Part shown: in pieces, positions 20,178 through 28,772 of the stretch
Position numbering within the stretch: the first letter of the stretch is position 1
Layout of the letters: every line of letters starts with the position of its first letter
NCBI RefSeq assembly: GCF_001302565.1
Contig: NZ_CP012750.1
Coordinates: 1,302,001 to 1,366,000, forward strand
Source of the DNA: Glutamicibacter halophytocola
Lineage (GTDB): Bacteria > Actinomycetota > Actinomycetes > Actinomycetales > Micrococcaceae
Length of the DNA stretch: 64,000 nucleotides
Direction: 5' to 3'
Notes under the pieces: model-generated
The model's input: only the letters and a program-made list of their open reading frames with translations
Database searches by the model: none
Told to the model about the DNA's origin: nothing
Translations under genes and position numbers: made by a program

Positions 20178-22094
20178 ATGGCACAGGAATACCGCCGGGC
20201 CTTCGCCCAGGCTACCAACGACCCCGCCACTTTCTGGCTGCAAGCGGCCCAGGATCTCCAATGGGACACGGTGCCGCAAATAGCCATCGACGATTCGCGC
20301 AAGCCGCTCTATTCCTGGTTCCCCGATGGCAAGCTCAACCTTTCCAGCAATGCGCTCGATCGGCATGTTGCCGCCGGCCGCGCAGATCACACCGCGCTGA
20401 TCCATGATTCAGCGATGCTGGGCAGCGTCGTCAGCTACACCTACGCGCAGCTGCTGAGCGAAGTTGAAACCTTTGCCGGCGTATTGGCAGGGCGCGGGGT
20501 CGGCATGGGGGATCGGGTGCTGATCTACTTGCCGATGATCCCGCAGGCCGTGATCGCCATGCTCGCTTGCGCCCGGCTCGGTGCCGTGCATTCGGTGGTC
20601 TTTGGCGGTTTTGCCCCGAAGGAGCTGGCGGCGCGTATTACCGACTGCGCGCCGGTCGCGGTGGTCACCGCCTCCGGCGGCATCGAGCCAAGCAGGCGCA
20701 TCGAATACCTGCCGGCGGTGGCTGAGGCGCTGTCCCTGGCGGAACCAGCCGTTAAGGACGTGATTGTGGCCCACCGCGATGGGTTCGAGCATGGCCTCGC
20801 CGACTACCGGAACCAGCCGATCAACGGCCAACAGGTCAATTGGCTGGACTGGGATGAGCAGGCGCAGCAGGCAGCACCCGCCGCGGCCGTGCCCGTGCCA
20901 TCAACCCACCCGCTCTACGTGCTGTACACCTCGGGCACCACCGGGGCGTCGAAAAAAGTGGTCCGCGACACAGGTGGCTACGGCACGGCGCTGCAGTACT
21001 CGATGAACGCAATCTACGATGTGCATCCCGGGGACACCATGTTCACCGCCTCCGATGTCGGCTGGGTCGTAGGCCACTCCTACATTGTGTACGCGCCGCT
21101 GATCGCCGGCGCGACAACGGTGCTCTATGAAGGCAAGCCGGTGGGCACGCCGGATGCCGGAGTTTTTGGGCGCATTATCGAGGACCACGGGGTCACAACG
21201 ATGTTCACCGCGCCAACTGCGTTGCGTGCCGTGCGCAAGGCGGATCCGCAGGGCGCGCTGATCGCCAGCCATGACTTGTCCACCCTGCGCGCGCTGTTTG
21301 TCGCCGGAGAGCGACTGGACCCCGATACCTTCCACTTCGCCTCCGATCTTCTGCGGATTCCCGTGGTGGATAACTGGTGGCAGACCGAGACCGGTTGGCC
21401 GATCGCCGCGAATCCGCTGGGGCTGGAAGCGCTGCCGGCCAAGGCGGGATCGCCCACCACCCCGGTGCCTGGTTTCGCGGTGCAGATTCGCGATGGCCTG
21501 GGCGAGGAGCTGCCAGCGGGCCAGGAGGGAAATATTGTTGTCCGCCTGCCATTGCCACCGGGTGCGTTGACCACGCTGTGGGGCAACGACCAGCGCTTTA
21601 TCGATACGTACCTGGCGCAGATCGAGGGGTGCTACCTGACCGGGGACTCGGGGTTCCTGGATGAGGACGGCTACCTCTTCGTGATGGGCCGCACCGATGA
21701 CGTGATCAACGTTTCCGGGCATCGGCTGTCCACCGGCGCCATCGAGCAGGTGCTGGCCAGCCATCCGGCGGTCGCGGAATGCGCCGTGATCGGCCTGGCC
21801 GATGCGCTCAAGGGGCAACGCGCCAGTGGCTATGTGGTGCTCAAATCCGGCGTTCAGATCGACGGCGAAACCTTGGCGCGGGAAATTGTCGCCCTGGTGC
21901 GCCGGCAGATCGGCGCCGTGGCGGACTTCCGCGAAGTCACGGTGGTTGCCGCGTTGCCGAAGACCCGTTCGGGCAAAATCCTGCGCAAGACCATGCGGCA
22001 GATTGCCGACGGCAAGGAGTACACCGTTCCATCCACCATCGAGGACCCCGCAGTGCTCGATGAATTGATGCCGCTGCTGCGCGCGCAAGCCTAG
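20178..22094 (+). CDS. prpE: Propionyl-CoA synthetase
   Basis: 638 aa, AMP-forming acyl-CoA synthetase of the PrpE/Acs group. It activates propionate (or acetate) to the CoA ester. ATP-binding P-loop YTSGTTGASKKVV is near 248-260, GWVVGHSYIVYAPL near 295, the adenylate-binding NWWQTETGWP near 397, and the acylation-site Lys in TRSGKILRKT near 599. The frame extends further upstream, but ATG at 20178 with GGGAGGA before it gives the usual N-terminus. Divergent from gntR-prpDBC, which supports propionate as substrate. Confidence 0.92.
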   Translation: MAQEYRRAFAQATNDPATFWLQAAQDLQWDTVPQIAIDDSRKPLYSWFPDGKLNLSSNALDRHVAAGRADHTALIHDSAMLGSVVSYTYAQLLSEVETFAGVLAGRGVGMGDRVLIYLPMIPQAVIAMLACARLGAVHSVVFGGFAPKELAARITDCAPVAVVTASGGIEPSRRIEYLPAVAEALSLAEPAVKDVIVAHRDGFEHGLADYRNQPINGQQVNWLDWDEQAQQAAPAAAVPVPSTHPLYVLYTSGTTGASKKVVRDTGGYGTALQYSMNAIYDVHPGDTMFTASDVGWVVGHSYIVYAPLIAGATTVLYEGKPVGTPDAGVFGRIIEDHGVTTMFTAPTALRAVRKADPQGALIASHDLSTLRALFVAGERLDPDTFHFASDLLRIPVVDNWWQTETGWPIAANPLGLEALPAKAGSPTTPVPGFAVQIRDGLGEELPAGQEGNIVVRLPLPPGALTTLWGNDQRFIDTYLAQIEGCYLTGDSGFLDEDGYLFVMGRTDDVINVSGHRLSTGAIEQVLASHPAVAECAVIGLADALKGQRASGYVVLKSGVQIDGETLAREIVALVRRQIGAVADFREVTVVAALPKTRSGKILRKTMRQIADGKEYTVPSTIEDPAVLDELMPLLRAQA

Positions 22095-22103
22095 GCCGGC
22101 GGC

Positions 22104-22853
22104 CTAGCTTCGAGGAGCTGCCCGGTATTCATATTCCGGGCGGCCCCTGGTGCCATGCCGCGGTTGTTTGAGCACTGCCCTGGTTTCGAACAGGTGCTCC
22201 AGGTAGCGCCGAGCGGTGACCCGCGAGATGCCTAGTTCTTCGCCCAGTTCGGTGGCTGAAAAGCAGCGTTCGGCCTGCCGGGCCAGATGCTCGCTGATCT
22301 GTGCCAAGGTCTCCGGGATCAGGCCCTTGGGCAGGGAAGCGGAAGCGGTAGATGTGCGCAGCGCGGAAAAGGCGGTGTCCAAGGCGGCCTGGCTGGTGTC
22401 CGGCCCGGTGGACCGCATGGTGGAGATGAAGCGGCGGTGATTTTCAAGCTTCTCGCTGAAGGCCGCAAAGGTGAAGGGCTTGATGAGGTACTGGGTGATG
22501 CCGGTGGCGACAGCGGAGCGGACCACGGCAAGATCGCGGACCGCGGTGATGGCGATGATGTCGGTGGTCAGGCCCAACCCGCGCATCCGCTTGGCCACGT
22601 CGATCCCGTGCAAATCGGGCAAGGTCATGTCCAGGAGGACCAGATCGAAGGCAGCCCCTGAATTCCGGGCGCGTGTGAGCAGGGACAATGCTTCTTGCCC
22701 GTTGTTGGCGATCGCGCCGGTCGCGAATCCGGGGACCCGATTAACGTACTTGGCGTGGGATGCCGCGGTTTCGGGCTCGTCGTCGACCACGAGCACAATG
22801 ATGTCCTCGCTGCTTGAAGACGGGGCGGGTGGGACGATGCGGGGACCTGTCAT
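22104..22853 (-). CDS. CitB/DcuR-type response regulator
   Basis: 249 aa. Receiver domain with acidic pair D24-D25 (VVDDEPE), phospho-acceptor D75 (VLLDMTLPD) and K125 (YLIKPF). The C-terminal HTH (ATELGEELGISRVTARRYLE, about 209-228) is of the CitB/DpiA kind. It follows the sensor kinase gene by 14 bp in the same direction. By family, this pair senses external citrate or C4-dicarboxylates and activates transporter genes; the symporter gene immediately beyond the kinase is the obvious target. Convergent with prpE, with only 9 bp between. Confidence 0.9.
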   Translation of the reverse strand: MTGPRIVPPAPSSSSEDIIVLVVDDEPETAASHAKYVNRVPGFATGAIANNGQEALSLLTRARNSGAAFDLVLLDMTLPDLHGIDVAKRMRGLGLTTDIIAITAVRDLAVVRSAVATGITQYLIKPFTFAAFSEKLENHRRFISTMRSTGPDTSQAALDTAFSALRTSTASASLPKGLIPETLAQISEHLARQAERCFSATELGEELGISRVTARRYLEHLFETRAVLKQPRHGTRGRPEYEYRAAPRS

Positions 22854-22867
22854 GGAACTCTCCTTGG

Positions 22868-24565
22868 CTAGCTGCTGGACTCTAGCGGAAGGGTCACGGT
22901 GAAGATCGCCCCGGCATCATTGTCAACATTCATTGTGCCACCTAGGCGCAGCACGGCCTGCTGCACCAGGGCCAAGCCCAGACCGCGCGGCTGTGCCCCC
23001 TTTTTGGTGCTCACCCCGAAACGCAGCAGCTGGTCGAGGAATTCCGGTTCAATGCCGGGCCCGGAATCGGCCACGGATATGATCAGCTCCCCATGCCCCG
23101 CGGTGACCTCCACCCAGACGGTGGATTCCCTGGTGCCGGCGGAAACATCCAAGGCATTGTCCAAGAGGTTGCCCACGATGGTGACCATATCGCTGGCTGC
23201 CACCGCATCGGCAGGGATGAATCCCTGCGCGGTGATATCCAGCTTGACCCCGCGCTCATGGGCTTGGGCGGCTTTGGCCACCAGCAGGCTGGAAAGGTAG
23301 GCGTCATCGATGGAATGCACGATGGCATCGGTAAGCTTTTGCGAATGCTGCCGGTCGTCCACCGCAAAGGCCAAGGCCCGCTCGTTCTGGCCATTTTCTA
23401 TCAGCGTGGCGATGGTGTGCAGCCGGTTGGCATGCTCATGGGTTTGCGCTCGCAGGGCGGTGGAGAAGGTTTTCAGCGACTGGACCTCGCCGGCCAGTTC
23501 CTGCACCTCGGTGAGGTCGCGCAAGGTCAGAACCTGGCCGGTGAGCGGCTGCACGCCAAGCCAGCGCCGGGGAGCGCCGCCTCTCCGGGGCAATCCCGCG
23601 TTGGTCAAGCGTGCGGGACCTTGGGAAATGGACAGTACGCTGCGGGCTCCCAGATGGATTTCGTCTTTGCAGCTGCGGCCGGTGGCCATGAGCGTGCGCA
23701 GGGTTTCGGGCATCTGGACCTGGTCGAGATCCAGGCCATGAGGCGGTACCTCATCGGGCAAATCCAGCAATTTCGCGGCCTCTTGGTTATAGAGCACGAT
23801 CCGATGCCGCCGATCGAGCAGCACCAGCCCTTCGCGCACCGAATGCAGCGCGGAGAAATAGAAGGCGTAGAGCCGGCGCAGGCCATGCGGGCCGAAGCCC
23901 AAGGTCGCCTGGTTGACGTAGCGCGAGAAGCACCACGAGGTGAAGCCGGCCAGGATCAGGGCGAGTGCGGAAACCAGCAGGATTTGCGGCAGCTCGCTGC
24001 GGTAAATCGTCTGCAGGTTTTCCAGGGTGATTCCGGTGGCCACCAGCCCGACAAGCTTTCCGTCGTGGTACACCGGCGCAATGGTCCGCACCGAGCGTCC
24101 CAGGGTTCCCAGCGCCACCTCGTTATAGGTCTGGCCGGCGAGCGCCTGCTTGGTCGAACCTGCATAGTTCTGGCCAATCCGCTCGGGATTGGGGTGGGTG
24201 ACGCGCTTGGTGTCCGGGGTCATGATCGAAATGAAATCGACACCTTGGCCGCGGTCCAGGATCTTGTTGGTGTAGGGCTGCAGCAGTTCCGAGGGGTGAT
24301 CCCCGGCCAGCGCGTTGCCCACGAAAGGGTCGTTGGCCAGCGTAATGGAGATCGTGGCAACGGTGGCTTGCTTGTCGTCGAGGATGACCCGGGCCTGTTG
24401 CTGGTAGGTGGAGACCGCCATTCCAATGACCACCAAAATGACCACGAGCATCTGCGCGGCGAAGATCAGCACCGCAAAAGACCAGCCGTTGCGGCTCAGG
24501 GGAGCGGGGATTGCATCGTTCTGAGCCTCGCGGGGCGAGGACAGGTCCGTGAAGTGGTCTGTCAT
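22868..24565 (-). CDS. CitA/DcuS-type sensor histidine kinase
   Basis: 565 aa from the ATG at 24565, which follows GAGGAGGAGCGCAAC; an upstream in-frame extension lacks support. TM1 is at about 27-50, followed by an extracytoplasmic PASp/CACHE sensor of about 135 residues, TM2 near 188-208, a cytoplasmic PAS domain (about 235-340), the HEHANRLHTI phosphorylation box near 375 and an HATPase domain with NLLDNALDV near 463, DSGPGIE and RGLGLALVQQ. This is the citrate/C4-dicarboxylate sensor architecture. The ligand cannot be fixed from sequence; the neighbouring DctA-like carrier argues for a dicarboxylate. Confidence 0.92.
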   Translation of the reverse strand: MTDHFTDLSSPREAQNDAIPAPLSRNGWSFAVLIFAAQMLVVILVVIGMAVSTYQQQARVILDDKQATVATISITLANDPFVGNALAGDHPSELLQPYTNKILDRGQGVDFISIMTPDTKRVTHPNPERIGQNYAGSTKQALAGQTYNEVALGTLGRSVRTIAPVYHDGKLVGLVATGITLENLQTIYRSELPQILLVSALALILAGFTSWCFSRYVNQATLGFGPHGLRRLYAFYFSALHSVREGLVLLDRRHRIVLYNQEAAKLLDLPDEVPPHGLDLDQVQMPETLRTLMATGRSCKDEIHLGARSVLSISQGPARLTNAGLPRRGGAPRRWLGVQPLTGQVLTLRDLTEVQELAGEVQSLKTFSTALRAQTHEHANRLHTIATLIENGQNERALAFAVDDRQHSQKLTDAIVHSIDDAYLSSLLVAKAAQAHERGVKLDITAQGFIPADAVAASDMVTIVGNLLDNALDVSAGTRESTVWVEVTAGHGELIISVADSGPGIEPEFLDQLLRFGVSTKKGAQPRGLGLALVQQAVLRLGGTMNVDNDAGAIFTVTLPLESSS

Positions 24566-24744
24566 GTTGCGCTCCTCCTCTTGCGGTGTCTTCCTTTGGA
24601 GTGCTATCGCGTGACCAATATGAACGCAATAGAGATGCACATCACCTCGGCGCGCACCATTGAACAGAACGATTCTACGTAATACCGGCTTGGCAAGGAC
24701 GCCAGGGGCGGTTGCAGGCACTTTTCAAGGGTAGGACTAACCAC

Positions 24745-26043
24745 ATGACTGTCACTGACGACATGAAGCCGGGCGGCAACTCAGCCCAGGCCGGAACGAA
24801 GAAAAAAGACAAGACCCACTGGCTGTACATCATGGTGATTGCCGCCGTGGTGCTCGGCGCAGCGGTCGGACTGCTCGCCCCGGACCTCGGCAAGGCGCTC
24901 AAGCCCCTGGGCACCGGTTTTGTGGCATTGATCAAGATGCTGATCGCCCCGGTGATCTTCTGCACCATCGCCCTCGGCGTCGGCTCCATCGCCAAGGCCG
25001 CCACGGTCGGCAAGGTCGGCGGCCTGGCGCTGCTGTACTTCATCACCATGTCCACCTTCGCCCTGGCCATCGGCCTGGTCGTCGGCAACATCATCCACCC
25101 CGGATCCGGACTGAAGCTCGAGCCTTATGAGGCGAGCACCGGCGGGGGAGACAACGCCACCGTCGCCTTCCTGCTGGAACTGATCCCGGGCGACATCCCG
25201 GTGCTGCCAACCCTGGTGCTGGCCCTGCTGGTCGGCTTCGCGCTGCAGTCCATGGGCAAGGCCGGCGAGCCGGTGCTCAACGGCATCAAGCACATCCAGG
25301 CCGTGGTCTTCCGCTTGATGATGATGATCATGTGGGTTGCCCCGATTGGTGCCTTCGGCGCCATTGCCGCAGTGGTCGGTGCCACCGGTTGGGCCGCCAT
25401 CGGCTCCATGGCGATCCTGATGGGCGCCTTCTACCTGACCTGCGCCCTGTTCATCGTCGTCATCCTTGGCACCTTGCTGCGCGTGGTGACCGGTCTGAAC
25501 ATCTTCTTGCTGCTCAAGTACCTGGCTCGCGAATACCTGCTGATCTTCTCCACCAGCTCCTCCGAGTCGGCCCTGCCGCGCCTGATCGCCAAGATGGAGC
25601 ATGCCGGTGTTTCGAAGCCGGTCGTCGGCATCACCGTGCCAACCGGCTACTCCTTCAACCTTGACGGCACCGCGATCTACCTGACCATGGCTGCCCTGTT
25701 CGTTTCGACCGCCATGGGCATGCCGATGAACCTGGGCGAGCAGGTCGGCCTGCTGGTCTTCATGATCGTCGCTTCCAAGGGCGCCGCCGGCGTGACCGGT
25801 GCAGGCCTGGCCACCTTGGCCGCCGGGCTGCAGTCGCACCGTCCGGAACTGCTGGACGGCATGGGCGTGATCGTGGGCATCGACAAGTTCATGTCCGAAG
25901 CCCGCGCGCTGACCAACTTCACCGGCAACGCCGTGGCCACCTTGCTGATCGGCAAGTGGACCAGGGAAATTGACATGGACCAGGCGAAGGCCGTGCTGGC
26001 CGGCAACCGTCCGTTCGACGAAACCAGCGTCGAGGGCCACTAG
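24745..26043 (+). CDS. C4-dicarboxylate:cation symporter (DctA/DAACS family)
   Basis: 432 aa from ATG 24745 (AAGGGTAGGA upstream); the frame begins 11 codons earlier but without a ribosome binding site. A multi-pass glutamate-transporter-fold protein: LIKMLIAPVIFCTIALGVGS near 62-81, the serine-rich re-entrant loop STSSSESALPRL near 270, and PTGYSFNLDGTAIYLTMAAL near 297, all diagnostic of the family. It would take up succinate, fumarate or malate with H+ or Na+. Divergent from the CitAB-type operon; local G+C is high and strongly codon-biased, suggesting high expression. Confidence 0.92.
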   Translation: MTVTDDMKPGGNSAQAGTKKKDKTHWLYIMVIAAVVLGAAVGLLAPDLGKALKPLGTGFVALIKMLIAPVIFCTIALGVGSIAKAATVGKVGGLALLYFITMSTFALAIGLVVGNIIHPGSGLKLEPYEASTGGGDNATVAFLLELIPGDIPVLPTLVLALLVGFALQSMGKAGEPVLNGIKHIQAVVFRLMMMIMWVAPIGAFGAIAAVVGATGWAAIGSMAILMGAFYLTCALFIVVILGTLLRVVTGLNIFLLLKYLAREYLLIFSTSSSESALPRLIAKMEHAGVSKPVVGITVPTGYSFNLDGTAIYLTMAALFVSTAMGMPMNLGEQVGLLVFMIVASKGAAGVTGAGLATLAAGLQSHRPELLDGMGVIVGIDKFMSEARALTNFTGNAVATLLIGKWTREIDMDQAKAVLAGNRPFDETSVEGH

Positions 26044-26055
26044 CCCGCAGTGAAG

Positions 26056-26092
26056 AATCCGCTATCCGAAGTGCTCGGGTAGCGGATTTTTT
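26056..26092 (+). terminator. Rho-independent terminator of the symporter gene
   Basis: 14-bp stem (26056-26069 with 26075-26088, one G-T pair) with a 5-nt loop, followed by TTTTTT. It lies 13 bases after the stop. Confidence 0.93.
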
Positions 26093-26158
26093 GCGTCTTG
26101 GAATCTTTGGGAGGATTGGCCTTGGGCGGCGAGACAGCCAACCGGTCGAGAGGACATC

Positions 26159-26782
26159 ATGGGTGCAGCGCTGCGAGTGTGCTTCGTCGGGGATTCATTT
26201 GTCGCGGGAGTCGGCGATGAAACCCACCGCGGATGGGCAGGACGGCTGATCGCCCGGGGAATCGAACGCGGCTACGCGCTCACCGGCTACAACCTCGGGG
26301 TGCGCGGCGATACCAGCGCCATGATCAGGCAGCGATTCGAAGCTGAATGCGCTGCGCGTTTTCCGCCAGGGGACCATGCGGTGGGCGTGGTGTTTTCCTT
26401 CGGCGTCAACGACGTCATCCGCTGGGGAGCGAAGCCACGGGTGGCAGTCGAAGATCGGATCCCCAACCTCGCGGCAATCCTGGGTGCGGCCGGGGAACGG
26501 AACTGGCCGATATTGATCATCGGGCCGCCAGCGATCGCCGATGATGCCTTGAACGCGGAGCTGCTTGAGTTGGACGCGCAGATGCGGGCATTCTGCCGCT
26601 CGCAGATGGTGTCGTATCTGGGCGTCCACGAAGACCTGGCCGGCAATGACCTGTGGCGCCGTGAAGTAGCTGCCGATGACGGGGCGCATCCACGCGCCGC
26701 AGGATACGACTTGCTGGCCGGTCGGGCCGGCGGGGCCTGGGATGCCTGGCTTCAGGATGTGGCAGCTAGGCTGGAGCCATGA
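26159..26782 (+). CDS. SGNH/GDSL-family hydrolase
   Basis: 207 aa. The four SGNH blocks are visible: block I GDSF (Ser13), block II Gly in NLGVRGDT near 46, block III GVND near 82-85 and block V DGAHP near 174-178 (Asp and His). This is the esterase/lipase fold used by acyl esterases and rhamnogalacturonan acetylesterases; substrate unknown. No signal peptide, so probably cytoplasmic. The stop overlaps the start of the deaminase gene (ATGA), implying co-expression. Confidence 0.88.
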   Translation: MGAALRVCFVGDSFVAGVGDETHRGWAGRLIARGIERGYALTGYNLGVRGDTSAMIRQRFEAECAARFPPGDHAVGVVFSFGVNDVIRWGAKPRVAVEDRIPNLAAILGAAGERNWPILIIGPPAIADDALNAELLELDAQMRAFCRSQMVSYLGVHEDLAGNDLWRREVAADDGAHPRAAGYDLLAGRAGGAWDAWLQDVAARLEP

Positions 26783-27222
26783 ATGCGACACCGCACCAGC
26801 TGCACTATCGAGAACTGGCTGATGACGAAAAGGCTCTGGTTGAGCTGGCCCGGCAGATAATCGAGGCCACCACCGATGCGCCCGATGGCGGGGACGGGGT
26901 GCACACCATGGGCACCGCGGTGCTGGCTGCCAATGGCACGATGCACGCGGGCGTGGATTTCAACCACTTCACCGGTGGGCCCTGTGCCGAGCTGGTGGCT
27001 TTCGGGGCGGCCCGTGCCGCCGGGGCCATGGATCCGCAGGTGGTAGTTGCGGTGGGCAACGAGGGCCGCGGAATCAAGAACCCGTGCGGTCGCTGCCGCC
27101 AGGTGATGGCGGATAACTACCCGCAGCTGAGAGTCATCGTCGATACCCCGAACGGGCCACGCAGCGTCAGCGCCCGCGAGCTGCTGCCGTTGTCATTCGA
27201 TTGGGCGGCGGAGCAAGCCTGA
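26779..27222 (+). CDS. Cytidine deaminase-family protein resembling blasticidin-S deaminase
   Basis: 147 aa zinc-dependent CDA fold. The zinc/catalytic motif is C69-A-E71 (the usual CDAs have HAE or CAE) and P102-C103-G-R-C106. The stretches HFTGGPCAELV, VAVGNEGRGI and NPCGRCRQV, and the ending SARELLPLSF, closely resemble the fungal blasticidin-S deaminase BSD as I remember it. So the substrate may be an aminoacyl-nucleoside antibiotic or another cytosine derivative rather than free cytidine. Overlaps the SGNH hydrolase stop by 4 bp; convergent with the VOC gene 17 bp later. Confidence 0.86.
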   Translation: MNATPHQLHYRELADDEKALVELARQIIEATTDAPDGGDGVHTMGTAVLAANGTMHAGVDFNHFTGGPCAELVAFGAARAAGAMDPQVVVAVGNEGRGIKNPCGRCRQVMADNYPQLRVIVDTPNGPRSVSARELLPLSFDWAAEQA

Positions 27223-27238
27223 GTTCCTGATGCCGGGC

Positions 27239-27589
27239 TCAGCGCGCGAGGCCGGTCAATGGGGAGGCGAGCACTATCCGGTTGCCGTCGGGATCCTGAA
27301 GCTGCAGGATTCGCGCCCCGCCGCCGGGCTGCGGCCCGTGGTGCTCGATGCCCGATTCCAGCAGTCGCGACGCCTGGGCGTCGAGATCGGCAACTTCCAA
27401 GACCAGGGTGCTGTGCCCGGCGCGTTCGGGTTCGCAGTACACCTGGACGCCGTAGCCCGGGGCCAGATGCCATTCGAGCAATCCGTCCATGGGCCGCTGA
27501 TCGGGGGATCTGCCAAAGAGCCGGGCATACCAGTGCTCGGCGCGGGCCACATCCGATACCGTGCAATTGCCGAGCATTCCCGTGAACAT
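27239..27589 (-). CDS. VOC/glyoxalase-like small protein
   Basis: 116 aa, one vicinal-oxygen-chelate (glyoxalase/bleomycin-resistance) unit: MFTGMLGNCTVSDVARAEHW, Y-ARLFGRSPDQRP, HSTLVLEVADLDA, and the closing LQDPDGNRIVLAS. The metal positions His/Glu are not all evident, and the substrate cannot be assigned. Other long frames over this stretch are shadows; this frame shows the family pattern and starts ATG at 27589. Confidence 0.83.
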   Translation of the reverse strand: MFTGMLGNCTVSDVARAEHWYARLFGRSPDQRPMDGLLEWHLAPGYGVQVYCEPERAGHSTLVLEVADLDAQASRLLESGIEHHGPQPGGGARILQLQDPDGNRIVLASPLTGLAR

Positions 27590-27684
27590 CTGCCTCGCCC
27601 CTCATGCCGCCTGATCCTGGTGTGTGGCACCATTTGACCACCGGGGTGCGCCCGGTTCAAGGACTTCGCCGGATCGAGGGCAAA

Positions 27685-28278
27685 TTATCGGTGTGGGGTC
27701 CACGGCACTGGCCGGCCGAGGAACGCCGCGAGCTGGTCCAGCGCCGGCGCCTCGTCGCTGACCGGTTGCGGTGGATCGAAGCGCCCGGAGCGCGGAGAAT
27801 CAGCGAGCTGCCCGCGGGCGAATTCCCATGCCTGCTGCGCTGAGGATTCCAGCACGGGATCATCCTCCAGCACCTGCCCGGTGGCTTGGGCCAGATCCCA
27901 GAGGTGGGCGAGCAAATCGTAGCTGCGGATCTGCAGCCGCTCGAAGCCGGTGGCCGTGCCCATCGGGCTCTGGAAGCTTTGTTCAAGCACCCCCGGGGCA
28001 CCAAAGGCGGCCAGCAGCAGCTGCGCTGAGCGGGTGTAGGCTCTGGCCGGATCCTCGCCCAGCACATCGGCATCGCGAGAGGGCGGGCGCTGCCCGGACA
28101 GCATGGCGGCAAAGACCAGATTCATGCCCACCACATGCTCGAGCAGCTTGCGCACCGTCCAATCGCTGCACGGCGTGGGCGCGTTCCACTGCGTGCCTGC
28201 AATGTTCTCGACGAGCCGGCCGCCGAGCTGCAACGAGTGCTCCAGGGAAGCGAGCATGGTCCGGGATTCCTTGTTCAT
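27685..28278 (-). CDS. TIGR03086/DinB-type metal-binding protein
   Basis: 197 aa four-helix DinB/mycothiol-maleylpyruvate-isomerase-like fold: TPCSDWTVRKLLEHVVGMN with the first metal His near residue 48, and RSYDLLAHLWDLAQATG with the second His/Asp near 125. Typical of the large actinobacterial TIGR03086 family, many of which use mycothiol; the function of this member is unknown. It precedes the VOC gene in the same direction by 95 bp and could be transcribed with it. Confidence 0.85.
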   Translation of the reverse strand: MNKESRTMLASLEHSLQLGGRLVENIAGTQWNAPTPCSDWTVRKLLEHVVGMNLVFAAMLSGQRPPSRDADVLGEDPARAYTRSAQLLLAAFGAPGVLEQSFQSPMGTATGFERLQIRSYDLLAHLWDLAQATGQVLEDDPVLESSAQQAWEFARGQLADSPRSGRFDPPQPVSDEAPALDQLAAFLGRPVPWTPHR

Positions 28279-28313
28279 GATGGTTCAAGTCTCCTGCCCA
28301 ATCCCAGGCGGGG

Positions 28314-28694
28314 TCAATGGCCGGACGCGGCCAGCAGGTTTTGCAGGCGCGGGCCGAACTGGACTTCATGCTCCAGGGCCATCAGCTCATGGACCGGCAG
28401 GTGCAGCTGTTGCGCAGCGAGGAGCGTCTGGATGTACTCCCAGTAATCGTGCAGGGCCTGGGCCGCGGTTGCCCCAGGGGCCGGTTCATCCGGTCCCGCC
28501 ACCACCAGCGCGGTTTCGCGGATATCAGCCGGTACCGCCTGCGGCCAGCTGCAGTTGGTGGACCAGCCCCGGTCATCGAGCACGACGACCAGCCGCCCGT
28601 CATCCAGCTGTGCCTGGAGCAGCACGGAAACGCTGACTTCCTCGCTCTCCGGCTCGGCCTCGGCCAGGCTGATGAACTTCACAATGGTGCTCAT
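28314..28694 (-). CDS. Hypothetical protein, 126 aa
   Basis: Start taken at 28694 (MSTIVKFISLAEAEPESEEV) because AAAGGACACG precedes it; the frame opens 16 codons earlier without a site. Soluble, acidic, beta-rich in the first half (LDDGRLVVVLDDRGWSTN) and helical in the second (ALHDYWEYIQTLLAAQQLHL). No family recognised. It lies 34 bp upstream of the DinB-type gene and is divergent from parA. Confidence 0.72.
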   Translation of the reverse strand: MSTIVKFISLAEAEPESEEVSVSVLLQAQLDDGRLVVVLDDRGWSTNCSWPQAVPADIRETALVVAGPDEPAPGATAAQALHDYWEYIQTLLAAQQLHLPVHELMALEHEVQFGPRLQNLLAASGH

Positions 28695-28772
28695 CGTGTC
28701 CTTTCGTGAAATGCCAGTGCGCATCCAGCTCGCATACAACATTAGAGCTAAGGTTCAAGGTAAAGGCTCGCC

